64,000 bases of DNA from Antedon bifida (Eukaryota > Echinodermata > Crinoidea > Comatulida > Antedonidae): contig OY727094.1 of the NCBI GenBank assembly GCA_963402885.1, forward strand, positions 1,366,501-1,430,500. The letters are read 5' to 3'. Under the pieces are notes generated by a model, which saw only the letters and a program-made list of their open reading frames with translations, had not been told where the DNA came from and ran no database searches. This document shows positions 1 through 12,059 of the stretch, piece after piece; position 1 is the stretch's first letter; each line of letters opens with the position of its first letter. The position numbers and the translations under genes were made by a program.

Positions 1-286
1 TGACATCATTATTATGTTTACAAATACAAATCACCAATTATAAAATTATTTCAGCATCTACATTGTCGTTTTATAGAAATGCATTTAAATTTTCTTTGAT
101 ACAACATAAAGTTTGGTATTTCTTAAATTAAATACGAACTTTGCGACATACAAAACAACAGAAAGAAGCTTTGACACATAACCCGTCCTGGTCACGAGTC
201 GATGTCTTTATTAAAATTTTATTCTCCAGTAGTAAAAATAAATGAGGTAGATTTATTGTTGGAATTATAATTAATAGCATACAAAC

Positions 287-630
287 CTGCTGATTATTCG
301 TGCTATTCTGGTGCCGAATTTATCGTAAATAAAACCAAATATTAGTGCACCAGAGTTTTGCCCAAATATTCCGATGATAAATACAAGCTGAAGGCGTGCG
401 TCCTGTTCTGCGCATGTCGGATAACCTGAATCAATATTCTGATCAGATGAACTGTTGTTACCATTATATGTGACCTGTTCACTGTTCACACATAAATCGC
501 TGAAGTAGCCCCTGTCCCGGAGGACAAAGACAAGAGATGGCCATCCGTACGCCGGTCCTCCTAATATTAAACACTCCGCAAGGCTGCTAATTAAGATGAC
601 TTTCTTCCTGATGTTTTTACTTAAATCCAT
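287..630 (-). CDS. SLC43-like transporter, copy 1 (partial: first coding exon only)
   Basis: First coding exon (115 codons) of a major-facilitator transporter of the SLC43 family (large neutral amino acid or purine carriers of the plasma membrane). The exon encodes the cytosolic N-terminus, TM1 (about residues 9-31, containing LGGPAYGWPSLVF), an extracellular loop with N-glycosylation sites (NGN, NSS), TM2 and the start of the loop DKFGTR. It ends at AG/GTTTGTATG (last base 287); the remaining exons lie beyond the window start. I start it at the MDLSKN methionine at 630 because copy 2 starts at the same place (MNLSKN) and both have a 3' splice acceptor (CAG or TAG) one base before the ATG. 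An in-frame upstream ATG at 663 would then be intronic. About 8 of 115 residues differ from copy 2, so the duplication is recent. The family call rests on the intact copy 2. Confidence 0.85.
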
Positions 631-817
631 ACTGTAGTACGGTAATTTAAAAAAAAACATCAAACGAAATTAGGTAAAATACGATTATCTTTTTATAATT
701 TTTTTTTATTTGTTCTTTTGACTGAAAATGAACAAAAATATGTCTAACATATTAGGTTTGTCTACGTCTAATGTAATTGGATTGTCACCACATTATTATT
801 ATAAGTAAATATCTTAC

Positions 818-985
818 CTTAAATAAGAAGCACACGCATGTAACTAAACTTGGAGAAAATCCGACAAGGAGTCTGTCGCACCATATATCCAATTCACAAA
901 CAATATGACAGAGTGTCAATAGAACATGGGAAGACAAACTGCGCATGCCCAGAAACATATGACACACTGCGCACATGAATGAACT
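818..985 (-). promoter_or_regulatory. 5' untranslated exon and promoter region of SLC43-like copy 1
   Basis: A splice donor (AAG/GTAAGAT, last exon base 818) ends a non-coding exon that joins the acceptor just before the ATG at 630. The same donor context occurs in copy 2 at 6021. An NRF1-like core (TGCGCATGCC) lies at about 940-949, and copy 2 has the fuller TGCGCATGCGCT in the matching place. The transcription start is not determined, and the right boundary is approximate. A block of about 30 bp (ACCATAAAACATGACCCTAC and following bases) at 1167-1196 also matches the copy 2 upstream region at 6172-6200. Confidence 0.5.
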
Positions 986-1330
986 CAAAGACTAAGTTTG
1001 GTATCACGTGTCATGAAATTGAAACAAATCTTCAAATCCAAAGATAACGTATCATTGTCTTTGCTTTTACAAGAGTTAACTAACCAAGCCAATCTAATCT
1101 ATTAATTTAATACTTCCAATACTGTGGTTTTATCGTATTTCTTGAACCTTAGATTATAAAACGTACCATAAAACATGACCCTACAAGAACAGTGTCAATA
1201 TTTTGGCAAAGAATCAATTTATATACTTTTACAAGTTTAAATGTCATTATTATTATTCAACTGATTAAATATTATAACTTTGCCACAAGTAGAAAACAAT
1301 TTACATATGTTTAATATTGAATTTGTCCAT

Positions 1331-1515
1331 TCACTTGTGCCCTTTCTGTTCTTTCTTTATGCCTTTCTGTTCTTTCTTTATGCCCTTCTGTTCTTTCTTT
1401 CTTTCTTTGTGCTATTTCTGTTCTTTCTTTCCTTATGCACTTTCTGTTCTTTCTTTCTTTCTTTCTTTCTTTGTGCACTTTCTGTTCTTTCTTTCTTTGT
1501 TCACTTTCTGTTCAA
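1331..1515. repeat. TTTC-rich microsatellite
   Basis: A run of CTTTCTGTTC and TTTC units, purine-rich (GAAA) on the minus strand. It lies downstream of the stop codon of SLC43-like copy 2 and therefore probably in its 3' UTR or just beyond. Apparent long open frames here are low-complexity Phe/Leu/Ser or Lys/Glu runs with no gene signature. Confidence 0.85.
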
Positions 1516-1555
1516 AGAATCTTCTCACATACAATGTTTCACTTTTCCATGTAAT

Positions 1556-1660
1556 ACAGGTAGTGTCGTTTTCCATGCAATAGTGTCTTTTTTCCATGAA
1601 TAGGTGTCGTTTTTCCATGCAATGGTGTCGTTTTTCCATGTGATAGTGTCGTCTTCTTTC
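1556..1660. repeat. Short tandem repeat, about 21 bp unit
   Basis: Four to five imperfect copies of GTGTCGTTTTTCCATGCAAT lie immediately downstream (minus strand) of the stop codon of SLC43-like copy 2, probably within its 3' UTR. Confidence 0.7.
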
Positions 1661-1677
1661 CGCTGCGAGTTGGTAAA

Positions 1678-4600
1678 TCATTTAATGCGTTGAATCTCAG
1701 ATTTTACTTTTGGTCTTTTCTTAAGCACAAAGTAATAAACATACACAGGTAGAGAGAGACTGCATACGTTCAGCAATACGAGCAATAAATCAATCTAAAA
1801 TAAAAATGTTTATAAATTCAATTATTTACCTTTATCGGCAACATTATGCGGTATACAGAATTGGCTCTGACCGAATGGTGAAAGCGCCGCTGAATAATGA
1901 AGGCGCCGCAGAATAATAGAGGCGCCGACGGATAATAAAAGAACTGAAAATGATGGTAAAATGACCTAATTGAAATACACCGAATGATGAAATAGCAAAA
2001 AAACAAACGTACAGTTATGGTAAAAGTTCCGAATGTAATGGTAAAAGTTCCGAATGTAATGGTAAAAGAGCTGAATGCTAAAGGGTCCGAACAGAAAAAA
2101 AGCCCAAGAAGTTAATGACGGCGTTCGATATTTATACAGTGTGCGTTTTTTCGATCATGCTGTGAAATTCGTTATTACGAAACACTAGTGTTAGCGGTAA
2201 CCGTTGCCATCACGGTGAGTACATTTCGTAAATGAAGAATAGCATTCATTAACATTTGTTACTATTCATACAGTACGGTATACGGTTAGAATTAAACACG
2301 AAATAAAACACACAAAAAAACAAAAAGATTATGTTAACGTTTGTGCGTTGCGCTTGTGTGGATCATCACCAAACACCTGGTATACTGAATTTAGAGGGAC
2401 GCTGACGTCACATTTTATATTCATTATAAGCAATCAAGTGTATAGGAACACTGTATTAAAACCACTTACATATAAAAAGTTGTCAGCAAATACGTTTTGA
2501 ACCATTTTTAATAGTGGGTACTGCAAAAGACTAATGCATGCTGCAATCATGGCACAGATACCGTAAACCGAACCAAAGTATTTAGCTGGAAATCTAAAAG
2601 TACAGGAAAAAAACAGATTTACACAGAAATCTGACAAACCTGTGCAATACATCATAAGACCAATTTAATTGCACAGAAGACATGTAGTAAATAACGTAGT
2701 ACTAAATCACTGTCACTAGCAATATTTTCAATTAAAGATATAACCGATTGGTAACTTACGCTAATGCAAGAAAAGCTGCTATAATGGCATATAGAAATGT
2801 CCTTCCCATTACTTGCAAGATAAATGTTAGTATTTGAAGTTTTAGAATTGGTATCATCGAACAGACATTGAAAGACGCCGTCACTAGATTGGTTATAACA
2901 AATGCCGGAATAAAATCTCGAAGATCATCAAAATGAGAACGTATACTGTGGCCTGTCACAACAAATAGTAATAGAGTGGTTTCGATTTGAGACGACCTAA
3001 AGCTAAACACGTTATGTTCGCTCATTTACACATGCGCATGACAGTGTGGACAGTAGAACGTGCCTCGTCACTCGATTTGACACAGTTTTGGCGGCAAAGC
3101 GACACAATAGATCGAAATTCGAAGTTCAAGGTTCCTTACCTAATCCAGTCGAGTAGTAACATTATAACTTAAAATACATTGTTCAGATAAATTAAAATTT
3201 CTGAAATAGGCTTAGACGTGTAAACTATGAATAAAAAACCAAAAGCATAACATACTTCGATTGTTAGAATCGTTATTTCTAACTCTAGATACTTTGGTCT
3301 TATTTCTGTCAACAACAATTCCACATAACAACGCAAATACAATGATAGTAGAATATAAAATTGTGTAAATGCCACTGTATGTTGAAACTAGAAAAAGAAA
3401 AGATTTAAGTTTTTAAGTTATAACAATAATTTACAGAGAGCATTAATTGAGTACGAAATCTTATCTTTAGAAAATTAACAAGAGAAACATTACGACAGTA
3501 GAAAAAATGCATCTGACATTCTGAAACTAACGTTAAAGATGTATTGTCCCTTTGACTAATTACAAAAAAAAATATTTCGAAAAAATGTGAGTCATTTTGA
3601 AGTATCATAATAGTTATTAACTTTCACCAAAAATTAGTTTCATTAAACTGAAATACAGACGTTTTTTGGTTCAAATAATAAATGTGACTTCCAGTCAAAG
3701 TTTTCGATCAAAACATATCTCATCTGTAGATATCGATCTGTGTGAAAACACCTTCTCAACCGTGACGAGTTGTAAACAATCCTAATTACCATCATGCATA
3801 ATGCATACTCGTGGTTTGAAATCTTTGTTTACTTTTGCTCGCAACGATTTTCCAGACGAAGTGTAATCAAATTAATTTACCTGTTAATTACGTAAACTTG
3901 TTTTTGGCTCGAATTTTCGACTTAAAGTGAATAACTTTATTATTACTTTGATATGGCCAATTTAAATTTAGAATATTTTGACCTTTATTTTGTTGTGTTT
4001 CAAGGGACAATACATCTTTAACCTTCTAAGAAAAACATGTCGCCTTCTGTCTTCTTTATTATTGACATTATGAATACATGCTTACTTGTTTCCGTAGAAT
4101 CGCCTGTAAGTTGCTGTAATCTTGGATTTACAGTTCCCAAATAAAACAGATGTATAAGTTGAATAATTGAGAACCACGTCGAAAATAACAAAAACATCGG
4201 AGAAGAAAGACAACTCAAACGTGTTTTGTATTCAACATCCACCCATAATGTGTCGTTGTTAGCAGTAGTGGTTGGGTCACTTCCCGATGCTAACAAGAAA
4301 AGTAAATAATATATTAAATGCTAATTACAAAATATGTCAACGACTAGAATTTTCGACTTTGTACTCATTTATTCCAAAGACCTTATAACAAATATTTGCA
4401 AAGGATCGTTAACAAAATCGAATTAGTGAATGGGATAAAAATGATGAAATTTATAATTTAAAAAAGTCTTATTACACTGCTTACCATTAAACTCATAAAG
4501 GTCGTTTCCATCTACATTGTTAGTACCACCACTTATTGTAGCCACTGTAATCCTCTTTTCGCAATCGGATGGTAAAGGCCAAGGAAACTTGTATTTTGGC

Positions 4601-5764
4601 AGTAATACTGTGTTAATGGTAAAGAACACAGTTATCCCAGCTAAAAAGGAGAAACTTGCCATCATTGATATCCCTGCATTATAAGCAATCTATATAAGCA
4701 AGAAAAAATAACTGTCCCTTTTAATCGCCTTTGTTGATGTGTTATATTTGTCGAATATATTAAACAGAAGAGTTCGATATACTTAAGCCGGAGTTAGATA
4801 TACTTAAGCCGGAGCTAGATATACTTGATGAACACGAACCTGTATAAAAACCATTATTACGGCAGACGATCCACAAGCACCGGTTGTAAGTCCGATAACA
4901 GTTGAACGACGGTTGCCGAAGATATTGCCAACCTATAGAGCAAACGAAGTAATTGTCACGAAAACCTATACATTCGTCATTAACATTCTGACCTGCTTTT
5001 ACATAAAGTTTTGTATATCTAGACTTAGTTTTGATGAATAATTATAGAAAATTTTACAAATGTTTCCAAAATGTATTCAATGTAATAGGACATTAGAAGG
5101 AGTCTAAACGTTCATCACATTGGATTATTATTATTAAATTACATTTTACCTGTGTATTTGTTATAATAAGATTGGAACTTCCAGTTGCCAAAAGATGTAA
5201 TGCAATAAAAGTGAGATTGGATGTTGATGGTCCGCTAAATGCAAATATCAGACATGCTAACAGAATGAGTGTACTACACAAAAAAAGAAAGAATATTATA
5301 GTTTTTTTACTGAATTATATTCTTGGTTATGAGTTAATATCTATCCGAGATTTAAGTTTCACTTTAGTAAAACGACATGAGGTGGTTGTAGTAGTTTTAA
5401 TAAACAGTTTCTATACGAACCTGCTGATTAATCGTGCTATTCTGGTGCCGAATTTATCGTAAATAAAACCAAATATCAGTGCACCGGAGTTGTGCCCAAA
5501 TATTCCGATGATAAATACAAGCTGAAGGCGTGCATCCTGTTCTGCGCATGTCGGATATCCTGAATCAATATTCTGATCAGATGAACTGTTGCTACCATTA
5601 TATGTGACCTGGTCACTGTTCACACATAAATCGCTGAAGTAGCCCCTGTCCCGGAGGACAAAGACAAGAGATGGCCATCCATACGCCGGTCCTCCTAATA
5701 AAAAACACTCCACAAGGCTGCTAATTAAGATGACTTTCTTCCTGATGTTTTTGCTTAAATTCAT
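1678..5764 (-). CDS. SLC43-like membrane transporter, copy 2 (complete, 511 aa)
   Basis: Complete MFS transporter with nine coding exons: 5421-5764, 5150-5273, 4840-4932, 4485-4689, 4086-4289, 3256-3387, 2760-2952, 2470-2593 and 1678-1794 (1536 bp with stop). All introns are GT-AG and phases agree throughout. SLC43 features: TM1 with GGPAYGWPSLVF, a glycosylatable first loop, DKFGTR after TM2, NRRSTVIGLTTGACGSSA around TM4, a long central cytosolic loop, and QVMGRTFLYAIIAAFLALAF joined to PAKYFGSVYG, a strong match to the family's TM10-11 region. It ends with a basic tail KKRPKVKSEIQRIK. Length is close to SLC43A3 (about 490 aa). Family knowledge suggests facilitated transport of neutral amino acids or nucleobases; the substrate cannot be read from sequence. 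Exon 3256-3387 is read in a different frame from the longest open frame there. The exon starting at 2952 uses the acceptor TTGTGACAG; an AG upstream would give a stop. Confidence 0.9.
1868..2090. repeat. Degenerate tandem repeat in intron of SLC43-like copy 2
   Basis: Imperfect 18-22 bp units, first of the type GAATAATGAAGGCGCCGC, then GAATGTAATGGTAAAAGTTC. They lie in the last intron. No coding signal is seen. Confidence 0.6.
3533..4022. mobile_element. Terminal-inverted-repeat element, family C (about 490 bp)
   Basis: The element begins TTAAAGATGTATTGTCCC and ends GGGACAATACATCTTTAA, an inverted repeat of about 18 bp. It is non-coding and fills most of the intron between exons 4086-4289 and 3256-3387 of the SLC43-like gene. 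A related copy with the same ends sits at 21172-21460, so this is a dispersed non-autonomous DNA element. Confidence 0.7.
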
Positions 5765-6020
5765 ACTAGAAATTATAAAGACAATTATTTAAAAAACATC
5801 GAACGAAACAAGATCAAAGGACTTTTTTATAATATAAAACTATAAACTATCCATTTAGGCCTGTATTTAAAGATTTGTCAATTTGGAAAAATTCTCTTTG
5901 ATATTACCAGATCTATTTTGGTTAATGCATACTATTAGACTGGTCTATATTAGAATGTGACCACATAATATATATAAATAATGTATTTATAATAATAAAT
6001 GATATAATTAAATATCTTAC

Positions 6021-6210
6021 CTTAACTAAGAAGCACATTCAAAACCGATGTAATTAAACAACCAGCAAACAAGTGTGTAGCAGAGTTCTGTAGAATATGG
6101 GGCGATAGTCTGCGCATGCGCTCTGGTACAACACATTGCAGCTCATTCAAATTTATGTACTGTGTAGGCCTACCATAAAACATGACCCTACAACAACAGT
6201 GATCATTTTG
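6021..6210 (-). promoter_or_regulatory. 5' untranslated exon and promoter of SLC43-like copy 2
   Basis: A donor (TTAAG/GTAAGATATT, last exon base 6021) ends a non-coding exon that splices to the acceptor just before the ATG at 5764. A palindromic TGCGCATGCGCT at 6111-6122 fits the NRF1 consensus and lies within or just upstream of the exon. The arrangement is shared with copy 1. The transcription start is inferred only. Confidence 0.5.
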
Positions 6211-6994
6211 GAACAAAACATAAGAAGAATATGCGTTCTAAGTTATGTTTTTTGAAGTGTAAGCATTTTTATTGAAGTTTACCAATTGTATATCATGTGT
6301 TTATTAGAATATAAAAGAGTACAAAATATGAATACAACGAAATGACGCATTTCTAATAAAATTAAGTTTTAGCAAAGTATACAAGATATGGACTATACTA
6401 ATGATGATAATAAGAAATTGTGTGTCAACATAAAATCTCTTAATAGAAAATAACATAAATTTCAAAAGAATAAGATGTATTTAAAATTGTCTTATGCCTA
6501 AGTACAAAATGTAAACACCCAATTTATTACGAAACAGCCATACCAGGAAAACTGAAAGTTTGTGACATAAACGTTAATAGATACATGTAATGTTTGTCTC
6601 GTCGTATTTAATATTGATTGGATATACAGTATTTAAGGTGTTTTTTTTTAATAGGTTGTTTGAACCACGATGATCAATCAAAACAGTATTGTGAACTGCG
6701 GCTGCGCATTAGTGATGTAAGTATATCGCATTATATTTCCTTTCAGTTATGAATATTTATATCAAACTCGAATACATTCTCATTCACATGTTAGCTTACT
6801 ATAATAAGTATATGTTAATAATAATGTTTTGTTACGTAATTGTGTGTTTTTTAAATAATGAATATAAAACAAGTATATTTCGTTTTAATCTATAGTTTCA
6901 CAGTTTTTGATGATACACATTCATTAGATAGCAACGAGTATTAATAATTAAAAAAAATACTAATTAGTTATAATACATTTCAAATATTGTGTCA

Positions 6995-9900
6995 TCACTG
7001 TAAATATATCATTATTATAATAATTGCTGCCGCACTTAATACAATAGTCATTGAACATATGAGAAGTAGCCGATCCACCACAACCGAAATATGTTGCCAT
7101 TTGTTGTACATACTATCAAAATCACTGTCATGCGCAGTAGTATTGTAATTGTGCGCATCATGCGCAGTATCAACATTTCCTATTGTTTCCAATGTCTTTT
7201 TAGAATCGGCACTTTTACTGTCTTTAAAACTAGTTGCTTGTGTCTCAAATGCATTGTCTATTCCGTTTGTGTGATTATCTGGTATGGCTAGGTACTGTTT
7301 TCTTTTACGATATCTTCCAATGTAAGGGCCCAGCTTTTCTAGAAGTAGTATTTCCATCCAGCGTGGCGGAGGCTTAACATCTCTGCCACAATATATATTG
7401 AGAACGACTGACGTCACTACCATTGCTAGGCATCCCATCGTTATAACGAATGTAAAATATAAACCTGGTAAATAAAATCAAAATACATTAGATCGATTCA
7501 ATGGCGTGTAAACAATCTCAAGTTCTCACACAAATGTTGAAAATAGTGTCAGTGAGTGATGTCAAGGTCATGTGATATTTATCTAATGATGATGTCATTA
7601 TTTGCAAAGATACACAATACAAAGTTGTGCAGCTTTTATTATATTGATAGATATAAAAATACTAATTTAACATTCTAACCTAAAATAGGACTTCCGTCTG
7701 CAACTGGTGGTAGGCTTTCTGCAATGAATTGTTGAAATACCAGAAGGCTAAGAACGAGCGTCATGCCGTAAGAAATCTTTTCACCGCAATCAGGCGGCAG
7801 CAGGTATACCAACGTCGACATGAATGAAAGGAGTACACACGGAAGCATAATATTCGACAGGTAAAACTCATAACGTCTTCTTAACCTAAGATACATTTTG
7901 ATTGTTGAGTAGTTATAGGTACCACTAGCTATTCGTGTCTGTACATTGACCTCAACATCCTCTAAACTCCATATACCATTTTCAGCAAACTCAGTTTGCT
8001 GAGCTTCCTCACCACCCATCAGTCCAAGTTGTACTTCGTGACCTTCGTACGACCACGACCCAAATTCTAGTTCACATATCTGTGTATCAAACGGAAAATA
8101 TCGAACGTCTAAGATACAGGAACTGACAAAAATAGCCGGTGACGACCACGTGACCGAGCCGTCTGAACTCACTGTCGCGAGCAAGTCTGATTTTGAAGGA
8201 TCCGATTTACTATCAACGCTAGAAAATAGAAAAATACGTTTTTAGATATCAAATGCTATTTTATTAGCCTTCCAGTATTTTGAGAATTTGCAACGTGTCA
8301 GTTTGTAAAGCTCTGTCTACACTATGAAACTAGTTTGACAAAAATAGTGTGATGTGCCAATGGTATTGATATGCTTAAATATGATATCATCATGTCCATA
8401 TGGGCACATCGTATTTTTTGTCAAATAAGTTTGATTTAAGGCTAAGTTTATTTGTAGGCTATGGATGCGATACACCCTACTTACTTGTTGTAAAGAGTAA
8501 TGTCCGGGTGCCATATTTGATTAGGTGCAACTCGTATCGAATCAACATTTGTTTCGTTGGCATCCCACTGTAGATACTCATCGACCCATGCCTAAAACAC
8601 AAAAGTAAATGATGTCGGAATTACCGTTGTGTTTATACAATAGGCATTTTATATATATTTGTATTAGTATTATTTGTTTAGTACTAATATTCGACTCATT
8701 GCGTAATAAAAGTTAGGGGCCTGCAGTTCACAATAGATGATTAACAGAATAAAAGCTATTTTATGATACTCTATTATAATAATAGGTACTAGGAAATTGT
8801 GGGATTCAAATGTAGGCTGAATTTGTAAACAAAACGTTATTTTGTAATTGTAGTTTTTTTGTTACCCTATGTGTATGAATGCGCCCAGTGTAGTAAACAA
8901 GTATAACGGACAAGCTTCCATTATAAATATGATGGATAAATAGCGCCCCATAACGTCAGTTAAAACTAACCTAAAGTTGAGGGCGCTGATAATACTGTAT
9001 CATTTTAACGTTTAACCGTACTGTAATAATGTAAAATGTTACGTAGAAGGTCTCTTATGTTAAACATAAAACATTATACTTACATATTTTAGCCAACCAC
9101 TAACTGTCATTATCTGATTAGGTTCGTCCTGTATTTATGAAACAAAATAATTGAAACTAACTTACTAAAAGTAAACTCGAACTAACTAATTTAAAGTCTT
9201 TTACACCGGCTCAATATTTTGGAACAACCTGCCTTTAGATATAAAGAATAATAAGTCTAAAAATAATTTTGTTAAAAATATAAAAGAACTTTTATTATTA
9301 TGGTGGCCCATCTCTTATGTTATTTCTTTTGTTTATTATTATGTTAATTTTATTTAAATGAATTTTGTGTGAAAATTAAGAATATTTAATCGTTTCAATG
9401 TATTGCTATGGCTATTTCATTGCTATTGTTCGTACTGTATACAATTATTTCTTAGTAAGGGGAAAACCCTCGATTAGTGAAAGCTATTTTTGTTTGATTT
9501 TCCATTGGTGAATAAAGAATGATAAAAAATAAGTGAAGAATAGGCATTTACTACGGGGCGCCGCCCGACACACTAGCCTTTATTATTGCGTAATCAACAA
9601 TTGTTTAAAATATTTACCAGTGATATAACGTTTGCGATTATGTAGCGCATCGACACGTGGCAAACCTCCTCCTGGACACGCACAGGTCGAGTACTCGCTG
9701 GGCCATACTCCCTCATTAACTCCTCAACAAGTAGCGATTCATTACTTCGAGAAGAAATACCTAGTAGATGATGGTAATGGTAGTAATTAAATTGAGCTTT
9801 ATATATTGATATTATTTAGTTTAGACCAAAACACCACAGCACTAAATGTTGATGAGGTGAATACAAAAGTATCATGTTTTGGACGCTTTATTATTGAATC

Positions 9901-10451
9901 AAGGTCAATGAAATTTATTAAAATATTTATTTTAATAATTTAATCAACAAGTAAAATATATATATTTTGCATAATTTGCATGGCGAAATCAAATGTTGAT
10001 ATAAAATGTGCGACACACCACGTATATATAGTTCTCAACAGTTCTTTTCAGAACTATATTCACGTGGTGTACCGCAAACTTTATTTAAACAAGTAAAATA
10101 TAAGAAACAATAGAACATAAAATAATAGGTAAAATATAAAACAAGACCATTATTAGGATCAAGATAAGAAATCTGCAATAGCTGATGCAGTGGCCGTACT
10201 TAAGTCAATATTAATTTTTAAGGATTCACTTAGAATAACTGTACACATTTTAAGTGTGTTTCCCTTAGCCTGTGTTATTTGGTGAATACAGGACTCTAAA
10301 AAGTATTGCAGGGCCTAAAACAATTACTTTTTTGTTTTGTATTTACCAAAATGCAGGGGTACTTAATCTTAAAACTGTACTGTAAAGAATAGTCGTACCT
10401 ACCTCGTAATACCAGGAGAAACACAAGCACGCTAAGCAGCAATACGTTCAT
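6995..10451 (-). CDS. Nicotinic acetylcholine receptor-like subunit, non-alpha type (450 aa)
   Basis: Complete Cys-loop ligand-gated channel subunit with six coding exons: 10403-10451, 9618-9760, 9084-9128 (45 bp), 8485-8591, 7680-8218 and 6995-7464 (1353 bp with stop). It has a signal peptide (MNVLLLSVLVFLLVLRG) and an extracellular domain with GWLKYAWVDEYLQWD, IWHPDITLYNN and DGSVTW. The Cys-loop has 13 residues between C149 and C163 (core FPFDTQ). M1 is followed by M2 beginning GEKISYGMT with Leu at 9' and Glu at -1' and 20', typical of cation channels. M3, a short cytosolic loop of about 105 aa and M4 follow. Loop C reads SGTYNYSTIKMY and lacks the vicinal Cys-Cys pair, so this is a non-alpha (complementary-face) subunit. 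Exon sizes and phases match the neighbour at 18598-26462, so the two are tandem duplicates. Ligand specificity is unknown. Confidence 0.92.
8307..8440. mobile_element. MITE family B copy in receptor intron
   Basis: Starts AAAGCTCTGTCTACACTATG and continues with CTAGTTTGAC, GTGATGTGCC, ATCATCATGTCCATATGGGC and TTTTTTGTCAAA; the right end is degenerate. It belongs to the family also seen at 11929, 16456, 17475, 24976, 29597 and 55367. It lies in the intron before exon 7680-8218. Confidence 0.75.
9208..9540 (+). mobile_element. 3' remnant of a non-LTR retrotransposon (antisense, in receptor intron)
   Basis: The plus strand from about 9211 reads SIFWNNLPLDIKNNKS and continues Lys-rich to about 9330. 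This is the pattern of the C-terminal end of LINE reverse transcriptases (FWNxLP, then Ser, then Phe-Lys). A non-coding tail follows, ending near AATAAAGAATGATAAAAAAT. It is 5'-truncated and opposite in strand to the host receptor gene. Confidence 0.6.
10015..10070. repeat. Nested hairpin
   Basis: Arms of 21 bp (ACACCACGT plus ATATAGTTCT, two mismatches) enclose a short loop. An alternative inner stem AGTTCT-TTTC-AGAACT lies at 10040-10055. It lies inside the first intron of the non-alpha receptor gene. Function unknown. Confidence 0.6.
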
Positions 10452-11928
10452 GTTGTATATAGCTTTAAAACACCAGTTGCTGCATAAAATAAATATGATT
10501 GGGATTATTAAGACTCAATGTATTCAATCCAATGATTTCGACGCTAACTACATTTAACGAATATCCAACTTGTGCACAGCTGACAAGAATTATAATAATA
10601 CGCCAGCTTATCAAATTATCACGAACGTTTTTTTCAGATAATAATTAACGTTCCGTGTTCACGAAAGTTATACAAACATGCTTGTGATCTGTATATATTA
10701 ATATTATCGATCGAGGTTTCACGAAGGCCTTTGTTGAAACTACCCGTAAATGTAAACTATATACCTCGTATTTGATGGTCAAGATACCAACACTTATAAT
10801 AGTGATCTTTAATGCAAAACGTGGCCGAATGAACACGACATTAGTGAGCATGATTCATTGCGGTTCAACATGACTTTATTGAGTATGATTTATTGCGGTT
10901 CAACACGATCATTATTGAATTTCCAAATCTAATCTAGAGTTTCTCTGTCGATTAGAATGTAAAATTGATAATGCTATTATCAATCATACGAACTTAATAT
11001 TGGCCAACGTCATGCACTCAACGTTGGCACATAGTTATTGAATAATAATATGCAACTCGACATGACACATAATGTGAAATGACATGAAATAATAATGATT
11101 GAATTAGAACATGCTGTTAAGACAGTGATACTATAGGTGGTTTTAAAAATTAAAATGAACTCGACTCAATCCTAAAAAAGACGGCCATAGTGGGCAGTGC
11201 TATTCGTCGTGCAGTTTAATTACTTTTTAATGAATTTTATATGACTCAAGGATATGTATTTAAAATATTATATTTAAATTATATTATAATAATGTATTTT
11301 TTTTTTTAATTAAGACATTCATTCTGTGAAAGTAAGTACGTCCCCGTATATAACATGTGGTCTAATGTTGTGTACATATAGTATATTATAACTTGTTGCG
11401 CTATATTCGATGAGTGGCATGATTCAAATTGATTTTAGGATGCGGTGTCGGCAGAAAATCAACTCGCAATTTAACTCTTCAAATACACAAACTAATGACT
11501 ATTGATAAAGTCATATCATTATTTTCTCTTGATTAACAGTGAACTAAGCAGACCAGTCTTATAATCCATATATTGATATAATAATAACTGTGACGACAAC
11601 GTGTCTAGTTGTAATATTAATTTCTAAATGCATATTATTTGTCTTTCCAATTACTCAGAGTTCGGAGTGAGACTCGATCGGCGGAATGTTTTGTTGTGCA
11701 GAAACCACCACACTAGCCATTACTTTAATTTAGTTTAGCATTGTGATCAGGCCTGTAATCAAAAACGTGATAAGAGGTGGGGTGGGAAACTTCGTCATAA
11801 GACAAATATAATGCTATGCGGTTGACAAATATTGTATAGGCAAGATCTAACTAATGTGATCCTGAGATATATTCATAAATTACCAAATTATAGATAAGAT
11901 GTAAACAACGTTTCTATCAGCTCATGTC

Positions 11929-12059
11929 TTAAGCACTGTCTACGCTATCAAACTTTATGTGAAAAAAATGGGATATGACCATAATATATGGACACGATGA
12001 TGTCATATCACCACCATATTTTGGGCACATAATTGTTGATAGTGTAGACAGAGCTTTAA
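11929..12059. mobile_element. MITE family B copy
   Basis: About 130 bp. Ends AAGCACTGTCTACGCTATCA and GATAGTGTAGACAGAGCTTT form a terminal inverted repeat. The core contains ATATGGACACGATGATGTCA and CACCACCATATTTTGGGCAC. No open reading frame. Confidence 0.8.

Noticed and set aside
631..663. Upstream in-frame ATG at 663 as the start of SLC43-like copy 1
   Set aside because: A 3' splice acceptor lies one base before the ATG at 630, and the paralogue starts at the matching methionine, so the upstream part is intronic.
1280..1681. Open frames across the TTTC microsatellite on both strands
   Set aside because: Low-complexity Phe/Leu/Ser or Lys/Glu/Arg translation of simple sequence.
2953..3025. 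Extending the SLC43-like exon at 2760-2952 upstream to the acceptor TTTAG at about 2995
   Set aside because: With the phase left by exon 3256-3387 this choice gives a stop; the acceptor TTGTGACAG before 2952 keeps the frame.
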